From: Gammaproteobacteria bacterium
GTDB lineage: Bacteria; Pseudomonadota; Gammaproteobacteria; PS1; Pseudothioglobaceae
Length of the DNA stretch: 8,577 nucleotides
Reading direction: 5' to 3'
Assembly: GCA_029941485.1 (NCBI GenBank)
Contig: JAPYOZ010000035.1
Coordinates: 1 to 8,577 of the forward strand
The notes below the pieces were generated by a model, which saw only the letters and a program-made list of their open reading frames with translations, was not told where the DNA came from and did no database searches. Shown piece by piece: positions 1 to 6,517 of the stretch (positions are counted from its first letter, which is position 1; every line of letters starts with the position of its first letter). The position numbers and the translations under genes are program-made.

Positions 1-2
1 AT

Positions 3-1478
3 TTTCCGGTAAAGCAATACACACGCGGCGAACGCATTCGTTTAGCACTAGAAGAACTAGGGCCAATTTTTATTAAGTTTGGGCAAACGCTCTCTACCAG
101 ACGAGATTTGTTGCCAGATGACATTGGTGATGAACTGGCAAAACTGCAAGACAAATGCCCCGCTTTCGATTCGGCTAATGCCCAACAAATCGTCGAGGAA
201 TCTTTGGGTGATAGCATTGACACCCTTTTTAAAAATTTTGATCAAAAACCTCTGGCGTCTGCCTCTATTGCCCAAGTACACACTGCCACCACCCACGATG
301 GCGACAAAGTCGTGGTTAAAGTAGTGCGCCCTAACATTGATCAAATCATCAAGCGCGATATTGCACTAATGTATGCCCTAGCAAGGCTAATTAGCAAACA
401 CCAAATGAGTCAAAAAATACGTCCAACTGAAATCGTTGCCGAATTTGAAAACATCATCTTAAACGAGCTCAACATGTTAAATGAGGCGGCCAACGCCTCA
501 CAACTACGCAAAAATTTTAGTCGCTCTAATTTGCTTTACGTGCCCGAAGTCTACTGGAATTTATGCAGTGAAAACGTTTTAACCACTGAACGTATTTATG
601 GAACGCCTGTGGGCGATATTGAACAACTCAAGGCTAACAATGTTGACATGAAAAAACTGGCCGAAGAGGGTGTTATTATTTTCTTCACTCAAGTTTTTAA
701 GCATAACTTTTTCCATGCAGACATGCACCCTGGCAATATTTTTGTGGGCAAAGACAACAACTACATTGGTGTTGATTTTGGCATTATGGGCACGCTCACC
801 GAAGAAGATAAAGACTTTATTGCCGATATCTTTCTAGCGTTCTTTAACCAAGATTATCATGCCGTTGCTAGGGTTTATATTGATTCAGGATGGGCCAGTG
901 CTAGTACGGACGTGATAGCATTTGAACAAGCCATCGGTAGGATTTGTGAGCCGATGTTTGAAAAACCTTTGGGTGAAATATCTTTTGGTCAGGTACTGCT
1001 AGAGCTAATTCAAGAAGCGAAAAATTTTGACATCACTATTCAGCCACAACTGTTATTATTAGACAAAACATTATTAAACATTGAAGGGCTAGGCAGGCAG
1101 CTTTATCCACAACTGGATTTGTGGGCAACTGCTAAACCATTTTTAGAAGACTTAGTTAAAGAGAAATACAGCATGAAAAATACATTTGAAAAACTCAAAG
1201 AACAAGCGCCCCAATTACTAAAAGACATTCCAGAATTACCAAAGTTAGTAATAAATGCACTCAAGCAACTCGACAAAGTAAAAGACATAAATCGCCTTTA
1301 TTCACAACAAACTGACAACATTGTTAATCAACTTAAGGACAACTCTAACAAACAAACGTCCGCCATTTTTGCAGGCGCTCTGATTATTCTTGCAGGTATT
1401 TTGGCCACCAATGCATTGTGGATTGCCAGTAGTGCTAGCACCATAGCTGGATTAATATTCTGGTCTAAATCTAGATAA
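3..1478 (+). CDS. ubiB: UbiB-family atypical kinase/ATPase for ubiquinone biosynthesis (5' partial)
   Basis: The reading frame is open from base 3 to the TAA at 1476-1478, giving 491 visible residues. E. coli UbiB has about 546, so roughly 50 N-terminal residues lie outside the window. Family marks in order (visible numbering): KFGQ at 25-28 (bases 75-86), the UbiB/ADCK signature replacing the usual nucleotide-loop arrangement; an Ala-rich loop ASASIAQVH at 85-93; the VVVKV lysine near 106; HADMHPGN at 238-245, the catalytic loop; and VDFG with Asp258, the metal-binding DFG. The last ~40 residues are two hydrophobic segments (about 451-487) ending in a basic tail, as in UbiB proteins anchored in the inner membrane. 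Family knowledge: UbiB supports ubiquinone assembly through ATPase activity, probably by helping to extract lipid intermediates. The usual partners ubiE and ubiJ would be expected upstream but cannot be seen. Identification is secure; only the start is missing. Confidence 0.96.
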   Translation, partial: FPVKQYTRGERIRLALEELGPIFIKFGQTLSTRRDLLPDDIGDELAKLQDKCPAFDSANAQQIVEESLGDSIDTLFKNFDQKPLASASIAQVHTATTHDGDKVVVKVVRPNIDQIIKRDIALMYALARLISKHQMSQKIRPTEIVAEFENIILNELNMLNEAANASQLRKNFSRSNLLYVPEVYWNLCSENVLTTERIYGTPVGDIEQLKANNVDMKKLAEEGVIIFFTQVFKHNFFHADMHPGNIFVGKDNNYIGVDFGIMGTLTEEDKDFIADIFLAFFNQDYHAVARVYIDSGWASASTDVIAFEQAIGRICEPMFEKPLGEISFGQVLLELIQEAKNFDITIQPQLLLLDKTLLNIEGLGRQLYPQLDLWATAKPFLEDLVKEKYSMKNTFEKLKEQAPQLLKDIPELPKLVINALKQLDKVKDINRLYSQQTDNIVNQLKDNSNKQTSAIFAGALIILAGILATNALWIASSASTIAGLIFWSKSR

Positions 1479-1480
1479 CA

Positions 1481-1509
1481 TTTCTTTTAGTATTATTTTC
1501 GGGTAAAAT
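1481..1509 (+). promoter_or_regulatory. Possible sigma70 promoter for the rplY-pth-ychF-gpmI run
   Basis: TAAAAT at 1504-1509 resembles a -10 box. TTTCTT at 1481-1486 is a poor -35 at 17-bp spacing. Transcription would begin near 1516 and give a leader of about 80 nt before the rplY ATG. The position, just after the ubiB stop, is right for a promoter of the next operon, but the -35 is weak and read-through from ubiB is an alternative. Confidence 0.3.
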
Positions 1510-1551
1510 TACCACCTCGGTGTGTTTGGTCGCAAAACGCATTGATTAACT

Positions 1552-1584
1552 AGCATCCAATTGTCGGGTGTTTTTTTATTTTTT
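1552..1584 (+). promoter_or_regulatory. Terminator-like hairpin with T-tract in the rplY leader (ubiB terminator or rplY attenuator)
   Basis: AGCATCC (1552-1558) can pair with GGGTGTT (1566-1572): seven pairs, two of them G-U, across a 7-nt loop. It runs into seven Ts, an A and six more Ts (1571-1584). The rplY Shine-Dalgarno GGAGA (1585-1589) follows immediately. The short stem makes it a moderate intrinsic terminator at best. No promoter fits between it and rplY, so rplY transcripts must pass it. That favours an attenuator, or a U-rich ribosome-loading element, over a plain ubiB terminator. Confidence 0.4.
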
Positions 1585-1597
1585 GGAGAAGTATAAA

Positions 1598-2332
1598 ATG
1601 AATATGAAAATTAACGCTTTAATGCGTGAAGACCAGGGCAAAGGTGCGAGCCGCCGCCTGCGTCGTGAAGAGAAAGTGCCTGCTATTGTTTATGGATCAG
1701 GCAAAGACCCTAGTGCAATCACACTAAACATACATGAGATTACTCACTTATTAGAAAATGACGAGGCCTTCACTTCGGTTCTAGATTTAGAGATAGACAA
1801 AAAAACAGAGCCTGTAATCATTAAAGACCTACAGCGCCATCCTGCTAAAAACTGCATCACCCACGTTGACTTGTTACGCATCGATATGAAGCAAACAATT
1901 ATTACCAACATTCCGCTGATCTTTATCGGAGAAGAGGAAAACGAAGCAATACGTCTTGGTGCCATCCTTAACCAGTTTATCAACAGTGTTGAGGTTTCTT
2001 GTCTGCCAGCAGACATGCCAAATGGCATTGATGTAGACATTAGCGGTCTTGCAATTGACGAACACATTAGCCTAACTGGCATAAGCATGCCAGAAGGTGT
2101 AACACTGATTGCGCTAACACATGGCGATATTGAAACACACGATCAAAGTGTTGTTGCCGTTCAAGAACCTAAGCTAATGGCTGAAGAGGTTGAAGAAGAG
2201 ATTGTTGATGCTGAAGGTGAAGAAGGTGAAGAAGGTGAAGAAGGTGCTGAAGGCGAAGAAGGTGGTGGCAACAAAACAGATGATGATAAAGCAGGCGGTG
2301 ATAAAGCAGGCGGTGATTCAGGCTCTAACTAA
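1598..2332 (+). CDS. rplY: 50S ribosomal protein L25, long CTC/TL5-type, with acidic repeat tail
   Basis: This 244-residue protein binds 5S rRNA in the large subunit. Residues 1-95 are the L25 domain, with a basic GKGASRRLRR patch and VPAIVYG as in the family. Residues about 98-190 are the beta-rich C-terminal domain of CTC/TL5 proteins, which the 94-residue E. coli L25 lacks. Residues from about 190 form an acidic, glycine-rich low-complexity tail: six EG-type triplets (206-223) and two DKAGG units, ending DSGSN. The ATG at 1598 is chosen because GGAGA lies 8 nt upstream; a longer in-frame start at 1568 would be TTG inside the T-rich leader, and the ATG at 1604 is spaced less well. It leads a tight run with pth, 21 bp downstream. 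The family call is secure; the tail's function is unknown. Confidence 0.95.
   Translation: MNMKINALMREDQGKGASRRLRREEKVPAIVYGSGKDPSAITLNIHEITHLLENDEAFTSVLDLEIDKKTEPVIIKDLQRHPAKNCITHVDLLRIDMKQTIITNIPLIFIGEEENEAIRLGAILNQFINSVEVSCLPADMPNGIDVDISGLAIDEHISLTGISMPEGVTLIALTHGDIETHDQSVVAVQEPKLMAEEVEEEIVDAEGEEGEEGEEGAEGEEGGGNKTDDDKAGGDKAGGDSGSN
2213..2266 (+). repeat. 9-bp tandem repeat (six copies) in the rplY tail
   Basis: Six consecutive 9-mers start at 2213, 2222, 2231, 2240, 2249 and 2258. The first three are identical (GAAGGTGAA) and the last three differ by one or two bases (GAAGGTGCT, GAAGGCGAA, GAAGGTGGT). Each unit is in frame and encodes Glu-Gly-X, so copy-number change by slippage would not break the reading frame. 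Confidence 0.9.
2285..2314 (+). repeat. 15-bp tandem repeat (two identical copies) near the rplY 3' end
   Basis: GATAAAGCAGGCGGT occurs at 2285-2299 and again at 2300-2314. Each copy encodes Asp-Lys-Ala-Gly-Gly in frame, just before the C-terminal DSGSN. It is a second repeat unit, distinct from the 9-bp array 18 bp upstream. Confidence 0.88.
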
Positions 2333-2353
2333 GGCCAATACAGTTCAATAATT

Positions 2354-2929
2354 ATGACGATTAAACTGATTGTTGGCTTAGGAAACCCAGGCAAAGACTA
2401 TCAGCCTCATCGACACAATGTGGGCTTCTGGTTTTGCGATGCAATTGCACATTTGCATTCAGTTTCTTTTAAAAAAGAAGCCAAGTTCTTTGGTGACGTA
2501 GCACAAATCAATATTGCAGGTTCAAGCCTGCGTCTGCTAAAGCCTGGCACTTACATGAATCGTTCGGGTCAATCCATTCAAAGCATTGCTAAATTCTACC
2601 AAATAAACATTGATGAGATTTTAGTTGCACACGATGAGTTAGATCTTAATCCTGGCATCGCTCGAATCAAATTTAGCGGAGGGCATGGTGGTCACAACGG
2701 CCTTAGAGATGCTATTAAAGCACTAAGTAGCAATGATTTTTACCGGTTAAGAATTGGTATTGGTCACCCAGGTGACAAATCAAAAGTGGCTGATTTTGTT
2801 CTACATGCACCCAATAAATCAGAGGTTGAGCCAATACAAACGGCCTTGGTTAATTCATTAAACGTTATTGAACAAGTCGTTAAAGGTGATACTGAGCAAG
2901 CAATGAAAACGCTACACACACAAGGATAA
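2354..2929 (+). CDS. pth: Peptidyl-tRNA hydrolase
   Basis: The product cleaves the ester bond of peptidyl-tRNAs released from stalled ribosomes, freeing tRNA in the cytoplasm. At 191 residues it matches the family (E. coli 194). The N-terminus reads LIVGLGNPG followed by the HNVGF block. All expected active-site residues are present: Asn11, catalytic His21, Asn69 in TYMNRSG, Asp94 in VAHDELD, and Asn115 in GGHNGLRD. The ATG at 2354 begins the conserved domain directly. No clear Shine-Dalgarno lies close to it; the nearest purine run is AAGG at the rplY stop, about 20 nt away, so translational coupling to rplY is likely. The next gene, ychF, starts 2 nt after the stop, the same pth-ychF pairing found in many gammaproteobacteria. 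Confidence 0.97.
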   Translation: MTIKLIVGLGNPGKDYQPHRHNVGFWFCDAIAHLHSVSFKKEAKFFGDVAQINIAGSSLRLLKPGTYMNRSGQSIQSIAKFYQINIDEILVAHDELDLNPGIARIKFSGGHGGHNGLRDAIKALSSNDFYRLRIGIGHPGDKSKVADFVLHAPNKSEVEPIQTALVNSLNVIEQVVKGDTEQAMKTLHTQG

Positions 2930-2931
2930 GC

Positions 2932-4023
2932 ATGGGATTTAAATGCGGCATTGTTGGGCTGCCCAACGTTGGAAAATCAACTCTATTTAACGCATTAACA
3001 CAAGCAGGTATCGAATCTGCTAACTATCCGTTTTGTACCATTGAGCCTAATGTAGGCATTGTGCCTATTAACGATAAACGCCTTGACCGGTTAGCGAAAA
3101 TTGTCAATCCTAAAAAAATCCTACCCACCACCATGGAATTTGTTGATATTGCAGGCCTGGTTGAGGGCGCTTCAAAAGGCGAGGGTTTGGGCAATCAGTT
3201 TTTAACTAATATTCGTGAAACGGATGCCATTGTTCATGTGGTTCGCTGCTTTGAAAATGATGATATTGTGCACGTTTCTGGCAAAGTGTCCCCATTAGAC
3301 GACATGGAAATTATCAACACTGAACTAGTATTGGCAGATTTAACTGCGGTTGAAAAGCTTTATCAAAAGGCCATCAAAAATACCAAGTCTGGCCAGAAAG
3401 ATGGCCTGCCGCTAAAGGCTTTATTAGAAAGAGTGCTGCCAACCCTTGAATCAGGTGAAAGCGCAAGTAGCCTATCTTACGATGATGAAGAGCTTAAGTT
3501 ACTCAAAGGGTTTCAACTGCTCACCATAAAGCCCGTACTCTACGTCGCCAATGTTAGTGAAGATGGCTTTAGCGATAATCCACACTTAACAGTAGTAGAA
3601 AATTTTGCACAAACTAAAAATGCGCAAGTGGTTGCAATTTGTGCCGACATTGAGGCTGAAATTGCCGAGCTCAATCTCGATGAAAAACAAGAGTTTCTCT
3701 CTGAAATGGGGCAAAACGAATCAGGACTAGATCGCCTTATCAAAGCAGGTTATGCCTTATTAGGCCTGCAAACTTACTTTACAGCAGGCGTTCAAGAGGT
3801 TCGCGCTTGGACCATAAATATTGGCGATAGCGCCCCTCAAGCAGCAGGAAAAATTCACGGCGACTTTGAAAAAGGCTTTATCCGCGCTGAAACCATTGCT
3901 TTTGATGATTTTATCAAGTTCAATGGCGAGAAAGGCGCCAAAGAAGCAGGAAAATTACGCTCTGAAGGTAAGGATTACATTGTCCAAGATGGTGATGTGG
4001 TACACTTCTTATTCAACGTTTAA
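2932..4023 (+). CDS. ychF: YchF/OLA1-type ribosome-associated ATPase (Obg-like)
   Basis: This 363-residue protein, full length for the family, is a TRAFAC-class P-loop NTPase. The Walker A/G1 motif GLPNVGKST spans residues 9-17. The G3 motif is DIAG at 72-75, in the family-typical DIAGLVEGASKGEGLGNQF context. The G4 position reads NVSE (207-210) instead of NKxD; this N-x-x-E form is what makes YchF/OLA1 prefer ATP over GTP. A helical insert covers roughly 125-200. The C-terminal TGS domain (about 280-362) contains YFTAGVQEVRAWTI and ends in the usual DVVHFLFNV. The AAGGA Shine-Dalgarno (2922-2926) lies in the last codons of pth, so the two are likely coupled. In E. coli YchF binds ribosomes and modulates oxidative-stress responses; its exact role remains unsettled. 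Confidence 0.97.
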   Translation: MGFKCGIVGLPNVGKSTLFNALTQAGIESANYPFCTIEPNVGIVPINDKRLDRLAKIVNPKKILPTTMEFVDIAGLVEGASKGEGLGNQFLTNIRETDAIVHVVRCFENDDIVHVSGKVSPLDDMEIINTELVLADLTAVEKLYQKAIKNTKSGQKDGLPLKALLERVLPTLESGESASSLSYDDEELKLLKGFQLLTIKPVLYVANVSEDGFSDNPHLTVVENFAQTKNAQVVAICADIEAEIAELNLDEKQEFLSEMGQNESGLDRLIKAGYALLGLQTYFTAGVQEVRAWTINIGDSAPQAAGKIHGDFEKGFIRAETIAFDDFIKFNGEKGAKEAGKLRSEGKDYIVQDGDVVHFLFNV

Positions 4024-4044
4024 CCCATTAACAAAATTGGATCA

Positions 4045-5580
4045 ATGAACTCTAAAAAACAAACAAAATTATTAATTATTCTAGATGGCTGGGGACACTC
4101 TAATACAAAAGAAAACAATGCCATCGCCTTAGCAAAAACCCCTGTCTGGGATAAATTTAACGAAAATTTTCCTCATTCTTTAATTAACACTAGCGGTAAA
4201 AATGTTGGCTTACCTGGAAAGCAAATGGGCAATTCGGAAGTCGGCCATCTCAATCTAGGCGCTGGACGCGTGGTTAAACAAGACTTCACTCGCATCCATA
4301 ACGAACTTGAAAACGGTGACTTTTTTAGAAACCCCATTCTAAAAAACGCACTGGATTACGCAAACGACAACAACAAAGTCGTTCATATTATGGGCTTACT
4401 TTCTGATGGTGGCGTGCACTCACACGAAGAACAAATTCACGGCATGTTGGAAATGGCTCACAAACATGGATGTGAAAACGTCTATTTACACGTATTTACC
4501 GATGGTAGAGACTGTGCACAAAAAAGTGCTAAAAAATACATTCAAGCGCTTGAAGACAAAATCACAGAACTTGGTACTGGGGAAATCACCAGCGTTATTG
4601 GTCGATATTTTTCCATGGATAGAGACAACCGCTGGTCGCGTGTTCGTTGCGCTTATGAACTTATTTCAAAAGGAAAAAGTAAGTTCTTAGCCAAAACAGC
4701 ACTGGACGCTGTTGAACTTGCCTACGATCGTGGTGAAACCGATGAATTTATTCAATCTACCTCAATCAAAGCCCCAACAAAAATTAGAAAAGGCGATGTA
4801 CTAATTTTTATGAACTATAGGGCGGATCGTGCAAGGCAAATCACTCAAGCATTTTTTGATGAAAACTTCCAAGGGTTTTCACGTGGAACGTTCATCCCCA
4901 CTCAGTTCACTTGTTTAACTGAGTATAAAAAAGATTTCAACCTTCCGGTAGCCTATCCATCGTCCAAACTCAACAACGTTCTAGGGAAATACCTGTCTAA
5001 CTTAGGCATGACCCAACTTAGAATTGCTGAAACTGAAAAATACGCACACGTAACTTTTTTTCTTAATGGCGGTGTTGAAAGAGCGTTTAACGGCGAGGAC
5101 AGAGTATTAATTCCTTCGCCTGATGTTGCCACTTACGACCTACAGCCAGAAATGAGTGCGTTTGAACTCACCGATGAACTGGTCGAAAACATTGAAAGTC
5201 AAAAATACGATTTGATTATTTGTAATTTTGCCAATACCGACATGGTGGGGCACTCCGGCAAATTAGAAGCCGCCATTAAAGCAGTTGAAGCGGTTGATGC
5301 TTGCTTAGGTATTGTCTATCAAGCCATGCACGAAATCGATGGTGAAATGCTCATTACTGCAGACCATGGCAATGCAGAACAAATGGTCAACCCGGAAACG
5401 GGGGAAGTACACACAGCACACACGAACAACCCAGTACCGCTAATATTTATTAGTAGCCGTAAAGCCGTTATCGCTAAGCCTGAAGAAGGTGCACTGTCAG
5501 ACATTGCCCCAACCTTATTAACCATGATGGGCGTTGAGCAACCTGAAGAAATGACCGGAGTAAGCTTATTAACCTTTTAA
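4045..5580 (+). CDS. gpmI: 2,3-bisphosphoglycerate-independent phosphoglycerate mutase
   Basis: The enzyme interconverts 3- and 2-phosphoglycerate in glycolysis/gluconeogenesis using a dinuclear Mn site of the alkaline-phosphatase superfamily. Its 511 residues match E. coli GpmM (514). Visible motifs: DGWG with Asp14; MGNSEVGHLNLGAGR with nucleophile Ser64; SDGGVHSH (His125); DGRD at 153-156; FMNYRADR with Arg259 and Arg262; NTDMVGH with Asp399 and His403; TADHGN with Asp440 and His441; and HTAHT with His459. These supply both expected metal sites (Asp14/Ser64/Asp440/His441 and Asp399/His403/His459) and the substrate-binding arginines. The ATG at 4045 follows ychF by 21 bp with only a weak TTGGA-like ribosome site, suggesting read-through from the translation genes upstream. 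It is unrelated in sequence to the cofactor-dependent mutase GpmA. Confidence 0.97.
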   Translation: MNSKKQTKLLIILDGWGHSNTKENNAIALAKTPVWDKFNENFPHSLINTSGKNVGLPGKQMGNSEVGHLNLGAGRVVKQDFTRIHNELENGDFFRNPILKNALDYANDNNKVVHIMGLLSDGGVHSHEEQIHGMLEMAHKHGCENVYLHVFTDGRDCAQKSAKKYIQALEDKITELGTGEITSVIGRYFSMDRDNRWSRVRCAYELISKGKSKFLAKTALDAVELAYDRGETDEFIQSTSIKAPTKIRKGDVLIFMNYRADRARQITQAFFDENFQGFSRGTFIPTQFTCLTEYKKDFNLPVAYPSSKLNNVLGKYLSNLGMTQLRIAETEKYAHVTFFLNGGVERAFNGEDRVLIPSPDVATYDLQPEMSAFELTDELVENIESQKYDLIICNFANTDMVGHSGKLEAAIKAVEAVDACLGIVYQAMHEIDGEMLITADHGNAEQMVNPETGEVHTAHTNNPVPLIFISSRKAVIAKPEEGALSDIAPTLLTMMGVEQPEEMTGVSLLTF

Positions 5581-5581
5581 C

Positions 5582-5599
5582 ACAAGACACTTGTATAAT
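5582..5599 (+). promoter_or_regulatory. Possible rpe promoter -10 with overlapping small dyad
   Basis: TATAAT at 5594-5599 is a perfect -10 match in the 40-bp gpmI-rpe gap, placing a start near 5606 and a leader of about 15 nt. No good -35 is visible (AACCTT at 17-bp spacing). A 5-bp inverted repeat, ACAAG-ACA-CTTGT (5582-5594), abuts and overlaps the first base of the -10 and could be a small operator or chance. rpe may equally be read from upstream. Confidence 0.35.
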
Positions 5600-5620
5600 T
5601 AACACGAACAGGAGAGAAAA

Positions 5621-6292
5621 ATGAAACAACCCAATTTTATCGCACCTTCTATTTTATCCGCAGACTTTGCACGCCTTGGCGAGGAAGTAGACAACGTACT
5701 AAGAGACGGTGCGGACATTGTGCATTTTGATGTAATGGACAACCATTACGTTAATAATTTAACCATCGGCCCACTGGTGTGTGAGGCGATCAGAAACCAC
5801 GGCGTAACAGCACCAATTGACGTGCATTTAATGGTTAAGCCGGTTGATAGAATTGTGCCTGATTTTGCGGCTGCTGGCGCCACGTACATTACTTTCCATC
5901 CCGAAGCCTCTGAGCACATTGACGGTACGATCGGGCTAATCAAAAACAGTGGTTGTAAGGCAGGATTAGTATTTAATCCAGCAACACCATTAAGCTATCT
6001 CGATCATGTCATTGACAAACTAGACATGATTCTTCTAATGTCGGTAAATCCTGGTTTTGGCGGTCAATCCTTTATTCCTTCATCGTTAGAAAAATTACGC
6101 ACGGTGCGCAAAATGATTGACAACAAAGGGCTGGACATTCGCCTAGAAATTGACGGTGGTGTAAAAATTGACAACATTCAAGAAATCGCTGCTGCGGGTG
6201 CAGACACGTTTGTTGCAGGCTCTGCTATCTTTAATACCGAGGACTACAAGGCAACAATCGACGCCATGCGCGCCGAACTAGCAAAAGCTTAA
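5621..6292 (+). CDS. rpe: Ribulose-phosphate 3-epimerase
   Basis: The enzyme interconverts ribulose 5-phosphate and xylulose 5-phosphate in the pentose phosphate pathway and, in autotrophs, the Calvin cycle. It is a 223-residue (beta/alpha)8 barrel of usual length (E. coli 225). Key residues are all present: APSILSADF near the start; HFDVMDNHYV with metal ligands His35 and Asp37; DVHLMV with His69; the flexible MSVNPGFGGQSFI loop (140-152); and EIDGGVK with catalytic Asp178. The ATG at 5621 has a strong AGGAG (5610-5614) 6 nt upstream. The usual gammaproteobacterial neighbours gph and trpE are absent; instead rpe sits between gpmI and the rpsB leader. The central-carbon pairing with gpmI would suit an autotroph, but that is inference. 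Confidence 0.97.
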   Translation: MKQPNFIAPSILSADFARLGEEVDNVLRDGADIVHFDVMDNHYVNNLTIGPLVCEAIRNHGVTAPIDVHLMVKPVDRIVPDFAAAGATYITFHPEASEHIDGTIGLIKNSGCKAGLVFNPATPLSYLDHVIDKLDMILLMSVNPGFGGQSFIPSSLEKLRTVRKMIDNKGLDIRLEIDGGVKIDNIQEIAAAGADTFVAGSAIFNTEDYKATIDAMRAELAKA

Positions 6293-6317
6293 TTAATCGG
6301 ATCTTTCCGAGTATAAT
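6289..6317 (+). promoter_or_regulatory. Probable rpsB-tsf promoter
   Basis: TATAAT at 6312-6317 matches the -10 consensus. TTAATT at 6289-6294, overlapping the rpe stop, is a partial -35 at 17-bp spacing. The bases after the -10 (ATCGCG) form a fairly GC-rich discriminator, a feature associated with stringent (ppGpp) control of ribosomal operons. Initiation near 6324 would give a leader of about 194 nt. A small dyad TCGG/CCGA (6297-6300, 6307-6310) lies in the spacer. Confidence 0.6.
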
Positions 6318-6354
6318 ATCGCGTTTACGATTTTTAAAAAAATCAAAAAAGTTG

Positions 6355-6390
6355 AGTTGGGCGTCCAGTTAAGGCAATGGACGCCCAACT
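6355..6390 (+). other. Perfect 13-bp hairpin near the start of the rpsB leader
   Basis: Arms at 6355-6367 and 6378-6390 are perfectly complementary (core TTGGGCGTCCA with TGGACGCCCAA) around a 10-nt loop, GTTAAGGCAA; two further G-U pairs could extend the stem. On the + strand it is followed only by TGTTTAATAATG, not a proper T-tract, so it is a poor terminator in the sense direction. It would form about 30 nt into the rpsB transcript and may protect the 5' end or belong to the regulatory leader. Confidence 0.75.
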
Positions 6391-6407
6391 TGTTTAATAA
6401 TGTATCA

Positions 6408-6472
6408 CACAACTCGGCATATTGGTCAGGGTGCTCTTTTGCAAAATAAAGAGTTGATCAGTAGAAGTTGTG
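6408..6472 (+). promoter_or_regulatory. Three-tier imperfect hairpin in the rpsB leader, candidate S2 autoregulatory element
   Basis: Three nested stems can be read by eye: CACAACT/AGTTGTG (6408-6414 with 6466-6472, 7 bp); TATTGGTCA/TGATCAGTA (6420-6428 with 6455-6463, 9 bp with two G-U); and CTCTTT/AAAGAG (6434-6439 with 6448-6453, 6 bp) closed by an 8-nt loop. Between tiers lie asymmetric internal loops: CGGCA against GA, and GGGTG against a single T. In E. coli the rpsB-tsf leader is the target of translational repression by S2, so a long bulged stem here is well placed for that role. Protein recognition is inferred; no alignment was made. Confidence 0.6.
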
Positions 6473-6476
6473 GAAG

Positions 6477-6517
6477 AAAGAGAAAATAATTCTCTTTATT
6501 AACCCAGGAGAAATAAA
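6477..6517 (+). promoter_or_regulatory. Hairpin and Shine-Dalgarno of rpsB
   Basis: AAAGAGAA (6477-6484) pairs perfectly with TTCTCTTT (6490-6497) around a 5-nt loop. The AGGAG ribosome site (6506-6510) follows 8 nt later and lies 7 nt before the ATG at 6518. The 5' arm repeats the AAAGAG of the preceding stem and the 3' arm repeats its CTCTTT, so the two hairpins can swap partners. Confidence 0.6.

Noticed and set aside
207..208. NVSE in YchF (residues 207-210) as a broken G4 motif
   Set aside because: Replacement of NKxD by NxxE is normal for the YchF/OLA1 family.
57..344. 95-codon - strand ORF opposite ubiB
   Set aside because: It lies wholly opposite a conserved UbiB coding region including KxGQ and the Ala-rich loop, has no ribosome site, and shows no recognisable domain.
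1568..1597. Upstream TTG start for rplY adding ten residues
   Set aside because: It falls inside the terminator-like hairpin and T-tract, has no ribosome site, and the ATG at 1598 has a well-spaced GGAGA.
1744..2088. 114-codon - strand ORF opposite rplY
   Set aside because: Antisense shadow of a secure L25 gene; the peptide is Ser/Met-rich without family features.
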